From: Pelodera strongyloides
Taxonomy: Eukaryota; Nematoda; Chromadorea; Rhabditida; Rhabditidae
Direction: 5' to 3'
DNA length: 64,000 nucleotides
NCBI GenBank assembly: GCA_036852015.1
Contig: JAANDG010000025.1
Location: forward strand, 124,001 to 188,000
Position numbers and translations under genes: made by a program. The notes beneath the pieces were generated by a model, which saw only the letters and a program-made list of their open reading frames with translations, did not search any database and had not been told where the DNA came from. This document shows, piece by piece, positions 10,301-20,700 of the stretch (positions are counted from its first letter, which is position 1; each line of letters starts with the position of its first letter).

Positions 10301-11976
10301 CGATACTGCTAGTTTCTCCACTTGTTTTGTGTATTTTGATTGTGTTGAATAAATCTGTTGTATAGTATAAGCAGGTGTTTATGACGCAGTCCATACGCAT
10401 CACAAGACACCAGGTATTGTCACTAACGGTGGGGACAGTACACCTACCACTCGAATGAAAATAGGTACATAAACAAGGATGCTGCAGATAATGGTCGCAG
10501 TTCGCGTGTACAACATATAACTCCAAATTACGTCGTTATAGCTTTCAGATGTGAAGCAATTGCCGGTGGCGGGCAATGGAGGGGATAAATTAATCCATAA
10601 AATCGATAACTGTGTCACGGCGAAAATTGTAGAAGCTATGACTGAAAGCAGGAAAATCTAAAATATGGGTGAGTCGCTGACCATTTGGTGACAAGCTGAC
10701 GATGGATTTAGAGAAAACAAACTTGCGCACGACAAGGTCATCAAGTGGTCACGAAATGGGGTGACTCAAGGGAACCGTCGTTCTACGTAATTGCTTCACA
10801 TGTGCGCTCTAAGTGGGGGGTACAACCTTTGCTGCCTCTTTCTTATGATTAGTTTTCTCAAAAATTACAACCACATAAACAGATTAGCATTCTATCAGAT
10901 TAGCATAAATACGCAATGATTCAGTTGTCCACGATGAGTTTCAATAACCGGCCGGTATTTCGCTTTAAAACCTGCCTGATACCAAACAATACGCATAACT
11001 CGCTTCCAATCTCCTGTACTTGAATGGAAAATTAACGGCGAGGAATCGGTCAATGGATACAGCGAAAGTTGAAAAGCCAAGTAATTGATAACTAAATATG
11101 AATACAACCGGGAAGACTGTAGTCAAACAGTCTTGATTGGTGAACATGTCCACTGAAATAAGATATTATTAAAACACGCAACTAAAGGCGGGGCTTAACG
11201 TAACGGCAATGTTTACGTTTACCTACCGTTACACACACCGTCAAAAAATAGCTCAAAACACTGACTGACAAAACTCGGTTGTTACGCGGCGAAACGCTGG
11301 CGCGAAAATTTCGCGCGGTGAAAGATAGGCGCGACTGTACAAAAATGGATGAGAACCAGGTACACTGGTTTCATCCTGTCTTCGTCAGGTTTTCGCGAAC
11401 GGGTTCTGAGTGTCATTTCAGATATTATAGTATTCAGTATTCTATCACTTACACAGCGTTCCATGATGAAATCTGTATAGTCGCACAGCGCCAGCTATTA
11501 GGTAACCACTAGCGTGGGTCAAATCCGAAATTGTCATAAAACAAATCAGAATAATCGCCTTTTCTGTTCGGAGATGCTTGTTCGAAATGATTACGATTAT
11601 TAGTGGTAGATCACAGGCGATGACGATAAGCGCTAAATAATTGACTTTATAGTTTATATTTTTATTGATGTATTACAAACTAATGTCCTTCATTCGATAG
11701 TGTAGTGTAAAGACTGTAGCACATCCACAATCAAGAGTTATTACATTTTCATTGTTGTTTTTGAATGAAATGTACACTACTGAACTGAAAGCGTTTCATG
11801 CATATAACATGTTACTTACATGGCTGAACTTACGCATGCATGCCGTCAATCGTGCGGCATGCATGATCGCATGCATGCCAAGTGTGACCTGACCATAAAT
11901 CTAAAGAATAGCAAAGAAACTCACAAAACGCGATAAACAGTGAAAATCCAATATCCGGATTGATCGGATTGTCCAT
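2565..11976 (-). CDS. Seven-transmembrane chemoreceptor (nematode Srsx-like GPCR), 7 exons
   Basis: Rebuilt exons (minus strand): 11976-11925, 11632-11453, 11152-10988, 10641-10448, 3121-3037, 2960-2856 and 2725-2565. All junctions keep phase and give 942 nt, 313 residues. The protein starts MDNPINPDIGFSLFIAF. It has an SDLTH motif in TM2, NQDCLTTVFP at the start of TM3 (Cys for the extracellular disulfide), SIDRFLAV as the DRY-equivalent after TM3, GNCF in loop 2, TM6 starting MTVTAEFTCIV, and NICKGAFNMIL in TM7 followed by a basic tail. Exons 1-6 match the plus-strand paralog at 17792-21291 in length, phase and sequence. Exon 3 needs a weak GTTTGG donor. Intron 4 is 7.3 kb because of inserted elements. 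A ligand-sensing receptor in the plasma membrane is inferred from the fold; the exact chemoreceptor subfamily is tentative. Confidence 0.85.
2769..2820. repeat. Interstitial telomere-type repeat (TTAGGC)n
   Basis: Imperfect GGCTTA units on the plus strand, with variants GACTTG and GGCCTA. TTAGGC is the telomere repeat of nematodes. The array lies in intron 6 of the minus-strand receptor gene. Confidence 0.85.
3205..3375. mobile_element. Palindromic MITE, 171 bp (TTAAAGCGAAATGCTAGCC ends)
   Basis: The two halves are almost perfect reverse complements, with centre GATTGCCGTGGACGATCG. The ends read TTAAAGCGAAATGC and its inverse. A second copy lies at 27677-27846. No coding capacity, so a non-autonomous element. 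It sits in intron 4 of the minus-strand receptor gene. Confidence 0.85.
3988..4437. repeat. CT-rich and (CTCTAT)n microsatellite
   Basis: Long runs of CTCTCT pass into regular CTCTAT hexamers from about 4290 to 4430. Three overlapping open frames result from the repeat and are not genes. Confidence 0.9.
4498..4665. repeat. Cluster of GCTTTTTCCGA words in both orientations
   Basis: GAGCTTTTTCCGA and its inverse TCGGAAAAAGCTC recur several times within 170 bp, giving many alternative hairpins. The same words recur at 7667-7785. Confidence 0.7.
5099..5385 (+). CDS. Candidate small two-exon gene nested in receptor intron 4
   Basis: ATG at 5099 follows a TTTTCAG acceptor (ending 5072), as for a trans-spliced gene. 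Exon 1 (5099-5174) ends in a GTAAGC donor. Exon 2 starts at 5240 after TGTCCAG. The join keeps frame and gives about 73 residues: a basic start (MRPDVLVRLKRAIPS), a middle DYPPCIEKSAASWDYTT, and a hydrophobic C-terminal tail from in-frame intron-like sequence. I do not recognise a family. It lies opposite to, and inside, the 7.3-kb intron of the receptor gene. A chance ORF is a real alternative. Confidence 0.3.
6509..6691. mobile_element. MITE, AAGCGAAATACCGGCCGG family (degenerate)
   Basis: Left end TTAAAGCCAAATACC, right end CCAGTATTTCGCTTTAA. The middle has the family's CATTTGCATA word and the TTTCAGAAACCGGCC inner repeat. It lies in receptor intron 4. Confidence 0.75.
7667..7785. repeat. 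Second cluster of GAGCTTTTTCCGA inverted words
   Basis: ATTCTCCGACCTTTTTCCAA on the left is answered by CGGAGAATTGTCGGAAAAAG on the right, so the whole block can fold back. Related to 4498-4665. Confidence 0.6.
7918..8000 (+). repeat. tRNA-His-like sequence, probably a SINE head
   Basis: An A-box-like start (TAGCTCAACCGGTAGAGC, with a GCTC/GAGC D-stem), a loop CTGTGAA carrying anticodon GTG, and a B-box GGGTTCGAATC are in tRNA order. Extra bases between the anticodon arm and the T-arm, and poor acceptor pairing, argue against a working tRNA. A tRNA-derived retroposon fits better. Confidence 0.55.
8489..9317. mobile_element. Non-autonomous hAT-like element, 829 bp, 8-bp target duplication
   Basis: The terminal repeats TAGAGTGGGGTCAA (left) and its inverse (right) are flanked by the direct 8-bp repeat CGCGGTAC at 8481-8488 and 9318-9325. 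An 8-bp duplication and a TAG-starting terminal repeat are typical of hAT transposons. The interior is rich in GAGTCACTCA-type words and has no transposase ORF. It is inserted in the left LTR of the retroelement at 8239-10442. Confidence 0.85.
9928..9992 (-). other. Primer-binding site extending into an antisense tRNA-Gly(GCC) copy
   Basis: Read on the minus strand, 9992-9928 gives a tRNA-Gly 3' part: D-arm (TTCAGTGTTAGAATGC), anticodon arm with CTGCCACG, T-arm GGTTCGATTCC and GGTGCA, then CCA. CCA is not gene-encoded in eukaryotes, so the copy came from a mature tRNA by reverse transcription. A normal primer-binding site is only about 18 nt; here about 65 nt match. Confidence 0.7.
10876..10968. 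mobile_element. MITE, AAGCGAAATACCGGCCGG family (truncated), in receptor intron 3
   Basis: Only the right part remains, ending in CCGGCCGGTATTTCGCTTTAA. It lies 19 nt from the exon 3 donor, exactly as in the paralog at 18560, and shares its variant GGTTATTGAAA. The insertion therefore predates the gene duplication. Confidence 0.8.
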
Positions 11977-12202
11977 CAACACTGAAAATATATATTAGGA
12001 AACTAAACAAAAGTTCTACTAAAAGGCTAAACCGTAAATTAAAAGCTCTTCTGATTCTTGGTGCAGAAATCGAGGATTTTAGAGAAATTACTGGGTAAAT
12101 CGCATTCGATAGCACCCAAAACTTGTAGACTTATCCCCGAGAGACCTCTGGCGTCATATACGTTGCTGTTAAAATTAGCTCATATTTTTAGGGTTTGCAC
12201 CT

Positions 12203-12564
12203 TTAAAGGGATCGGCTCACCTTAAATTGTGCCTGTTTTTTTTGTTTCTTTATTTTCTATAAGGGATAATAAAAATTTGGAATACAAAAAGTAGTGTTAT
12301 ATTTCAATACTCACGAAGATATTAGGTGATAAAGTGGTGGATCGATCGGCCCGAAATGAAAAAGTGTAATTGTCCTGCCTTGTTTGTATGGGACAATTAA
12401 CACTTTTTCATTTCGGGCCGATCGATCCACCACTTTATCACCTAATATCTTCGTGAGTATTGAAATATAACACTACTTTTTGTATTCCAAATTTTTATTA
12501 TCCCTTATAGAAAATAAAGAAACAGAAAAAACAGACACGATTTGAGGTGAGCCGATCCCTTTAA
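12203..12564. mobile_element. Palindromic MITE, 362 bp (TTAAAGGGATCGGCTCACC ends)
   Basis: The halves are reverse complements over about 170 bp each, meeting at the centre CTTGTTTGTATGGGACAATT. The ends are TTAAAGGGATCGGCTCACC and its inverse. Non-coding. Confidence 0.85.
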
Positions 12565-12721
12565 AACAAAGAGCACCCTTATTGTTAGACGTGAACTTTG
12601 TTTTTTTTTGTTACGCGCTAGAGTGCAAGCAAATTTTTGTTACGCGCTAGAGTGCAAAGGAACGCCATAATCATAAGCATAAAACGTATTTTGTCTGATT
12701 GGTGTCTCCGGTTCATAACGC

Positions 12722-12906
12722 ATAAAGCGAAGTACCGGCCGGTTTTTGGAAACGCTTCTCACGTACTTGCATTCCTATCCACATCCTATGCATTTATGTG
12801 ACGTGGGGTCTAATTGGGGTCTAGTTTTTATTCTAATTTTTGCTCATTTGCATATGCTGCATAGAAAACCAGGTTTATGCAATGTGTTTCAAAAACCGGC
12901 CGTGAG
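12722..12906. mobile_element. MITE, AAGCGAAATACCGGCCGG family (degenerate)
   Basis: Left end AAAGCGAAGTACCGGCCGG, right inner end TTTCAAAAACCGGCCG. It has the GTGGGGTC block also seen in the copy at 6509. Confidence 0.7.
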
Positions 12907-13440
12907 TTTGCAAGTGACCTTTGAACTTTGAAGAAATATAAAAGAGATAGGCTAGAAAAAGAGCTAGGCTAGATCGCTGCGGGAACCAGCTTCGATAAGT
13001 GCATGGAGGCCTAAGTGCAAATAGAGTAATAAACACCGAAGGAAAAATACAAATTTATAACATCAGCTGTCATCTTTTCGACCTCAAGCGCGCGGCGTGA
13101 GGGCAATATTAATTTGAGGGCAATATTAATTTAATTAAGACAAGTTTCACACTACTGATTAACTAAACTCGGTGGGAAATGTAGTTTTTGTACGATTTTG
13201 CTGCCTCCTCAACTAATTAAAGGACACATATTGCCTACGAAAAAATGTACATTATTGAACACGGTACAAGGTGCATTCCAGTAATTCTCGTTTAAAAACA
13301 AATCTACGAGTTTGAAGTAATTAGTTTCTTCTGGTCTACAAATTTTTTTTTTGAAATTTTTCTCCAAATAGTCTTCGGCGTTCGGCCAAAATGCGAATGA
13401 AACTGAATCAAGGAATTTTTACCAAAACGTCTTCTAAAAA

Positions 13441-13441
13441 G

Positions 13442-13530
<89 letters not shown>

Positions 13531-13538
13531 ATATCTAT
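13441..13538. repeat. (AT)n microsatellite
   Basis: About 100 bp of nearly pure AT dinucleotides. Confidence 0.95.
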
Positions 13539-13879
13539 CTATAATGTCCCAATTGAAATCCCGATCACTAGAAGACTGACCTAATAAATAAAAAGATAAA
13601 ATTCAACAATCTCTCTTGCTGTGTTAGAAGTCACGTAATCGCAACAAAACCTCAGAAAGATAAATCAGGCGGTTTGTGAAACCTATGTGTTGGCCAACTG
13701 CATTTCATGTATTTCATGTAAGAAGACGTTTTTATTATTTGTAAGATCAAACATTTAACAGATGCGCGATTTTTCATTCAAAGGCTCTAACAGCATTAGT
13801 CACGATATACACTTCACACTTCACGCTTCATCTCTTGACCTTCGATTTCTACCAAACAAATTGTAATAAAGGCTTTACG

Positions 13880-14057
13880 TATCACTGTGTCTGCACCTGA
13901 ATGCAGTACAGAGAAATTTTCATGTCGTATTCACTTTTTCTATCACTGTGTCTACACCTGAGCACGTAGTACAGAGAAATTTTCATGTCGTATTCACTTT
14001 TTCTATCACTGTGTCTGCACCTGAACACGTAGTACAGAGAAATTTTTATGTCGTACT
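13880..14057. repeat. Tandem repeat, three units of about 61-63 bp
   Basis: Each unit starts TATCACTGTGTCT, continues CACCTGA and GTACAGAGAAATTTT, and ends TTCACTTTTTC. The third copy is incomplete. Confidence 0.9.
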
Positions 14058-14113
14058 CGCATCTGCTACAATCTTGGAAGGCTACAATCGTTGGTCACAA
14101 TTGAGTCAGAAAA

Positions 14114-14278
14114 TTAAAGCGGCATAACAGACGGTTTGGAAACGTATGTCGAATACTGATTGCCCATGTTGTGCATGAAAGTAATGCGATTTATTAGTCT
14201 AACTATTTGCATTTGCAAATAACAAATGGAATGTGGTTGCATAACAGTGTTTCAAAAACCTGCCGTTGTATCGCTTAA
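14114..14278. mobile_element. MITE, TTAAAGCGG subfamily
   Basis: Left end TTAAAGCGGCATAACAGACG, right end TTTCAAAAACCTGCC...CGCTTAA. It is internally related to the AAGCGAAATACC family through the GAAACGTATG word. Confidence 0.65.
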
Positions 14279-14654
14279 ATGTGCGTTCCTTTTCCTGAAC
14301 TGTATTATTTATGAGAGGGTTGAAATTTGAAATTGCCAACAGTGTTTACTGTAGGCGCTTTCACATGAGTAAGGTGAAGAAGAATTGCCCAAAGGGGAGT
14401 AAGTTGTAGTAAAATAGATTTAGTTGGTGGAAGCTTAGGAATGTAAATAACTTTTTCGAGGGATATCAGATAAAGACAGGCAGGATTTTTATTTATTTTG
14501 GAAACCTCCATACTGAGGGGTTGTGTTGTGATGATAATGTCAGAAAATAGTTATACCCGTGAGGTAAACCCACAAATAACCATGTTTCTGCCCCACTCAA
14601 TCTGTCGACCCCATTTATCGAAACTTCAGGGTGGCCCCAGTGCGCGGGGCCGAT

Positions 14655-14722
14655 GGTCCCAGACTCGGCGTGGTCCCAGACGCAGCGTGGTCCCAGACTC
14701 AGCATGGTCCCAGTGCGAGTTG
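14655..14722. repeat. 18-bp minisatellite (TGGTCCCAGACTCRGCG)
   Basis: Three to four units of TGGTCCCAGACTC with small changes. It is open in several frames, which explains the ORFs around it. Confidence 0.8.
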
Positions 14723-15182
14723 GGTCGGCGCACTTGTTCTGTTGGGGACAGAAGGGTCGGTCTGTGGGAAACAGTTTTTGCATTTTAGAAATGTCCATCG
14801 CAAAGGAGTGTATTGTGAAGATATTGTCTGTATTTTGCATGAATAGAATAGTTATCTCCTTTGCGCATTCTCTGGTTATGGTGAAATCGACCGATATACC
14901 CGGTGTCTGAAATCCTGACCGTCTGTGTTCTGGCTATTCCTACCACACTTCAGTTGCGCATGCCGGCGGAATATTCCGAGTCTCACGGAGTGTTCAAAAC
15001 AAGTCTTTTGCTTGAACGATCATTATTTTCAGGAGGTGTAAAATGCCATGTATTGAACCGGCATTGAGCGCTCTGGCGAAATATACGTTCTGAACAGAGT
15101 ATTCATTTGCAACCCAAGTTACTACCAGTGTACACTAATGTATGAAACCAACACCCGAGCGAGGGAATCATTGACGATCCCT

Positions 15183-15440
15183 TCTGGCCCTAGCCTGAAG
15201 AAGTCGTGCAATTTTTCGTCGGAAACTCGTTCTCAGCTCGGGTAGATGCGCCGCATGAGGCAACCGGTGAGTGCTTGCTAGCCATGCAAGTAACGCGGGT
15301 TCGAGTCCGCTCCAGGCAAAGTTTTTCACAATAGACCCGATTCTTGCCTAGGAACCAGGAGGGCTACGTGGACCTGTGGAACATGTCATAGGTAAACATT
15401 GTACAATGTATTGCCCCTTGAATAAAGGTGACGACCTTGA
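15183..15440 (+). mobile_element. tRNA-derived SINE candidate
   Basis: A block CCCTAGCCTGAAGAAGTCG is followed by a tRNA-like part (15261-15325; anticodon arm CTTGC-TAGCCAT-GCAAG with loop GCC, and B-box GGGTTCGAGTCC). A body then contains GGAACATGTCATAGG and ends CCTTGAATAAAGGTG. The same blocks recur in reverse at 32579-32720 and 43474-43607, so this is a dispersed family. Confidence 0.6.
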
Positions 15441-15463
15441 AGCGATGAGAGGATCTGGTCTAC

Positions 15464-15545
15464 TAGGGATAGGATTCGAGCCAACGAGGCGCAGCGTTTG
15501 GATGTGCTAGTTAGCGACCACTAAGCGATCTAAACGCCTAAACCC
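15464..15545 (-). repeat. tRNA-like sequence (SINE or tRNA pseudogene)
   Basis: The minus strand shows an A-box-like TCGCTTAGTGGTCGC and a B-box-like GGCTCGAATCC at tRNA spacing, without a clean cloverleaf. Confidence 0.45.
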
Positions 15546-16014
15546 TGGGTCCTTTGTTCCTACATATGTGTGATTATTGCATGTCTGAATAAAGTGGTAT
15601 GCACATTTAGACCGTCTTACCATTGGTAGAAATTAAAACTGAATACATGCATCATGTACGTGACATGAAAAAAATGTACTCGTTGCGTATTTTACTACAG
15701 TTACAGTGTCTCAATTACGATAGCTGGTTCGCGCTCGACTGACTTCACTTTAAAAATGACACATCGAGAGAAAGAGGAAGTGAAATATAAGGCTGATTTT
15801 TGTATTCATATTTCTGGTCTTTCCGGTCCTTTTATATTTAGTTTCTTTTCTTTTTTTGCAAATGTAGAATCTTTATAAAGGCTAACTTCTTTGCTTACTC
15901 GTGCATAAATTACAATCAAGTTTTTTGTAATGTATATGTATACGTATAATGTGTCTGTTTTGTCTTACTCAGCTTTGTATGGAAGTCCAAGCTTTTTTAG
16001 TCATTGGGAAGAAA

Positions 16015-16090
16015 GGCAGGAGCCGGAATCGAACTCTCGTAAGTATTCATCGTTAGCAAGGCTACTACCAATTGGCCACGCGGCGTTTCA
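16015..16090 (-). repeat. tRNA-like sequence (SINE or tRNA pseudogene)
   Basis: On the minus strand, TGGCCAATTGGTAG (A-box) and GAGTTCGATTCC (B-box) lie at tRNA spacing. The pairing of the anticodon arm is poor. Confidence 0.45.
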
Positions 16091-16715
16091 CATTTAGGAC
16101 ACCTCTACAAGAGAAACAGAGCAAACCAGCTGGAGAGACGGTTACCGTTTTTTCGTAACCTGACCGTTTTATCAAAAATGGCCACCACCTTAGTTCAGTG
16201 AAAACCACGTGGTGACCGGCTACAGACGGTTCTTCTGTGGTCTGGACTTGTTTCGTTTTCCTGTGGTACACACAACATTTCAATATCACCAAAATAAACG
16301 CGAGGTTACGGATTGGTTGAATGCGCGTAACAGAAACTAGATTGAGTCTAGTGATGACGTAAAGGAAACACTAATCAGCCGCCTTTTTACAAATACAATT
16401 TGTTGGTTGTTCTTTGATATAGTAATGTTTACATTGTATTTAAACGTTCAAGATGAAATATAGTGGGAAAGTTGCCTTAATTCGATTATTGCCTTTCGAT
16501 GCGTCACCTAAAGGTGAAAATTTGGTCAACGAGTAAACTACGACTTATAACAATAAGTTCATACTTTTAAACTTACAAGCGTTCAATTCCACGTGACTTC
16601 CCTATTTTTATCTTTTATTACATTTTATTCATTTGGTCCTGGTCCTGGTATCACGAGGCATTTGTATGGAATACATGGACATACGTTTCAAAACCACGTG
16701 CTATGAAAGTCCTTA

Positions 16716-17153
16716 TTAAAGGGACGTGGTCACCGTTTTGGCCCTTATGTATACTTTGTGTTTTTATTATCTTCATTATTTATAACACATAGTGTTGGGA
16801 AAATGTCTTGCAAGAAACGCGGCAACAGCGAGTAAAATGATGACGAAAAATTTTGTCCTCGCTCCAATACGCACCGTAACCCTAGTAATTGTCCAGCACA
16901 TGACCGTGTTGATAATGACTCGACGAACGTTATTCCGCTAATTAATCGGTCGAATACCTCGCGGGCATTACAACATTTGGGTTTCTATGGCTAACTGTGG
17001 ACCTTGGATCGGACGCAACTTTTTTAATCAATGAATTTCTCGCCGAAAGCAGCGTTTTTCGTCGGATTTTTTCCAACACTGTTTTTCATACTGTGCAGTT
17101 AATAAAAACACAAAGTATACATAAGGGTCAAAACGGTGACCGCGTCCCTTTAA
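16716..17153. mobile_element. Inverted-repeat MITE, 438 bp (TTAAAGGGACGTGGTCACC)
   Basis: The ends read TTAAAGGGACGTGGTCACC and its near inverse GGTGACCGCGTCCCTTTAA. The arms continue through ATGTATACTTTGTGTTTTTA. Non-coding. Confidence 0.85.
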
Positions 17154-17791
17154 AGCAGACTTTGTAGTCTAGCTCTCTTTTTCACAAAATCATAAGATTT
17201 GAAACCAATGATGAACAATCTAAAAAAAAAAGATCATGCCACGTAGCGTAACACGTTTAAAGGTTCTTCTCGCTTCCATGCTTCTTGGTGTAAATAAAAT
17301 CATGTGCGAGCCAAATAGTCTGAACATCTGCCATTCACGCAAATAATGAATAGAATGAGAATTTTTGTATTCATTAGGTATACAGTGGTGTGTTTTGAAC
17401 TTATGCAACAAATATCTTTATATTAAATGTATTAAATTACAACATCAAACATTTATACTGGTACGCTTTCAGATCCTCAGACGGCATAAGATTTTTCTGA
17501 TTGTCAGTTTTTTAAAGGTCACGTTAAAGGGAGACATGCCCACGAGAAAAATATTCCCGATTGACTTGTACAGAGTGACGGGAATTTGAGAAATATTGCT
17601 GTGAAAACCGCATTACTTTACGCCTAGAACTCGCAGAACGTTATTCCGCGGCAAACAGTTCGGCCAGGTACCGTAGTGACCGTAGTCTCATCATTCACAG
17701 ACTCGATACTTGACAATTTCGAACTTGTTTTCTTTCTTCTTTTTTTTTGGATCTAAAAAATTGGTTTCATACCCATTACACAAAATTTCAG

Positions 17792-20700
17792 ATGGACAAT
17801 TTGATCAACCCGGATGTTCAATTTTCGCTGTATATTGCTTTCTGTACGTTTTTTTCTAGAATATTTAGTGTCGAAAGGATCTAGGAATAAATCTAATTGT
17901 AAGGTAAATCTAGTCAAAATGTACGGGAATTATTCAGTTTACACTTAAATTTCAGCGCTACTAGTCATTGTGGTTGACACGCCTCTGATCTACCTAATAT
18001 TCACAAATCGATATCTCAGTTCGGAAAAAGAGGTTATTCTGATATGTTTTATGATAACCTCGGACGTGACGCACTCCTTCGGGTCCCTTTTATCTGGGTC
18101 CGTCCGTATATACAGATACCAGAACAATATGTTGAGTAAGTTCAAATTGTTCAAATAAATTTTAGCGGCTTATGCTAATTTTCTCCCTCGCCTAAATAAT
18201 TGCTCTTTATGACTAACGGTAATAAGTAGAAACCTACCTTTGCATATTTGGTGACCGGTCATGGACCGGCTCAAGGTAAATAAAAATGTACAGGGAGTTC
18301 TTCGCGATCTTGCGAATATAAACACATGACAGATCTAATAATTGTCTTCCGGTGGCAAAAAAATCTTCATTTTAGCGTTGCCACTTACCAATCAAGACTG
18401 TTTGACTGCAATCTTCCCGGTTGTATTCATATTTAGTTATCAATTACTCGGCTTTTCAACGCTCGCTGTATCCATTGATCGATTTCTCGCAGTACAATTT
18501 CCATTCAAATACCGACAATTCGAAGCCAGCTATGCATATTGTCTTGTATCAGGCAGGTTTTAAAGCGAAATACCGGCCGGTTATTGAAACGCATCGTGGA
18601 CAACTGAACCCTTGCGTATTTATGCTAATTTGATCGAATTTAGCTCATTTGTTTATTCTAATTTATGTTCATTTGCATATGCTACAGATGAATACTGGCG
18701 TACTCGATGCGTTTCAAAAACCGGCCAGCATCTCGCTTTAAAAAAGGCACCATCGTATAAAATATATACTGTGGCCCGTAAGCTTCGAATCATGTATTGA
18801 ACGAGCCTTGAATAAAGGAGCAGAAAGGATTCATTCGTTAATTATTATTGCAAAAACGCTCTTATTTATTATCAAAAACAATCATAATCTGCTCACAAAG
18901 TGAGACGAAAACACAATGACAAAGTTCATGTACATATAACTCGACTGGACGCGAAACGACCACAAAACTAATAGGCTGGAGTACTCTGAACAGAGAAACT
19001 TGCAGCACTTGGAACCAAGCCTAAGCCTAAGCCTAACAATAAGCCTAAGCCCTGACATAGAACCAGTCTCGAACCTGAATTCGGGCTCAGAACTCTGCAT
19101 TTCGCCTTATACACAATGCAAAAAAAAATAATAATAAAAGTGCCCTCATCAAGACAAAGTAAATCATATGCTCTATTTAGTGATATCAGAGTATATTTTT
19201 GCTGTGACCCTGTCATCGATTTTATGGATTAATTTATCTCCTCCATTACCCGCCACAGGCAATTGTTTCACATCTGAAAGCTATAACGACGCAATTTGGA
19301 GTTACATGTTGTACACGCGAATTGCGACTATAATATGCAGCATTCTTGTTTATGTGCCTATTTTTATTCGAGTGGTATGTTAAATATTATTTAGGGCGAG
19401 AGAGATATAGATATGGCTATTTTGGTGTCCCCGACTCTTTAGTGAATACGTTTAAAGTAAATAGGAAACGAGAGAACGCCTCGTTTAGACGATGGCTGTC
19501 TGTTTTACAGCGATCCAACCCATTTGGTGAAATCTTGACGACAAATTTTCTTGTCACAAAGTGGTTGCCAAATGGTCGCTGACTCGTCACAGATTTTTTT
19601 GACGTGGCACGCTGTCTGATGTAAGTTAAGTAATCTCCGTATAATTGCAGTTCCAAATGCTTCGCTACAATACAGTAGAAAAAACGACAAGTCACAAGTT
19701 CTCCAACAAATTTCTTTCGATAACAAAAACCATTGGTAAGCGACTCTTTGTTTTTGAACGCGCAATCACAGTGGAAGGATTCCTTCAAAGCGAAATACCG
19801 TCCGGTTTCTGAAATGCATCGTGGTCAACTGAATTATTACGTATTTATGATAAAGAATGGAAAGAAGGAAGCGCGGTCTTGTCCTCCATTTTCGTATATA
19901 CATAGTATGCAAATTGTGTCCCATTATGTGTCATCCTGAATAATTGTCATCAGCGTCTACGAGCGTAATCCACCGTTATGAGGCCATATTGACCATCTCA
20001 TTCCCTCGGGGAAACATTCCCTTGGGATAGAAATAGCATTCTAACGCGAGTCACGCAGAGAAAGAGACGGGGAATTCCCCATGGGAAATTGAGTGGTGAA
20101 TATGTCCATAGGATCTTTTTGAGAAAACACTTTTTCCTTTCAGGTATGATCGTCGCCGCGGAATTCACATGCATTGTCATTCTGGATATTATTTTGAATT
20201 ACAATTTATTTGGGTTGATGAAATATGAGGCCGTCTTTTATTTGATTAGTGAGTTTATTTAGCAATAAAACCAATGCCAGGGGTAGGGGCTTATTGGATA
20301 AAACCTACTCTGGGCACTGGAACTTACTGGGCAACTGAGAACCTACTCTGGGCAACTGAGGACTACTTTGGGCAACTATACTTTGGCACCTATACTTGTG
20401 CATTTTGAATAACATTTTCTAACATTCACTTTGAATAAAAGCATGTGTAGACAGTATAAAAAAAACTGGATTCTCTGAAAGCTTTCGTTATTTTAACATT
20501 CTGATCATAAAACGACAGAAAAATTAAATCTCCACATCATGTTAGGGCCGTTAGCATAAATTAAAGCGAAATACCGACACCGGCCGGTTTTTGAAACGCA
20601 TTGTGGATGTTTCAAAAACCGGCCGGTATTTCGCTTTTAAGTGTTCGTGCTGCCTTTAAATAATAAAGATCACATCTGATTACAAATAGTTTAACAAATT

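Larger units (their letters stand above)
8239..10442 (+). mobile_element. Miniature LTR retrotransposon (TRIM-like), with nested hAT element
   Basis: Two long direct repeats, 8239-9925 and about 10125-10442, share their start (GCACGAATTG...TTCGCTACAAGC), a module of GTGGTAGATCTCTGATCCCG hairpins, an AATAAA, and an end ...CAGTACA. The left copy is followed after TT by TGGTGCACCGTCCGGGAA, a primer-binding site with the tRNA CCA complement. The internal part is only about 200 bp and non-coding. The left LTR is swollen by extra hairpin modules and by the 829-bp insertion at 8489-9317. The right end sits 5 bp inside receptor intron 4, next to the donor of exon 4. I could not find a matching target duplication on the left, so the left border may be altered. 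Confidence 0.7.
11977..17791. other. Spacer between divergent receptor genes, repeats only
   Basis: No supported gene. It holds the palindromic elements 12203-12564 and 16716-17153, MITEs at 12722 and 14114, microsatellites, a 63-bp tandem repeat, and a cluster of tRNA-derived sequences at 15.2-16.1 kb. Promoters of both receptors should lie here, but I see no site that I can name. Confidence 0.55.

Noticed and set aside
9614..10526. Several 90-120-codon ORFs
   Set aside because: They fall inside LTR hairpin modules and the tRNA-Gly copy; residues simply translate the repeats.
14493..14910. Four overlapping ORFs around 14.6 kb
   Set aside because: Explained by the 18-bp TGGTCCCAGACTC minisatellite, open in several frames.
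15183..16090. Functional tRNA genes
   Set aside because: A- and B-boxes are present, but acceptor, anticodon or T-stems pair poorly; tRNA-derived SINEs or pseudogenes fit better.
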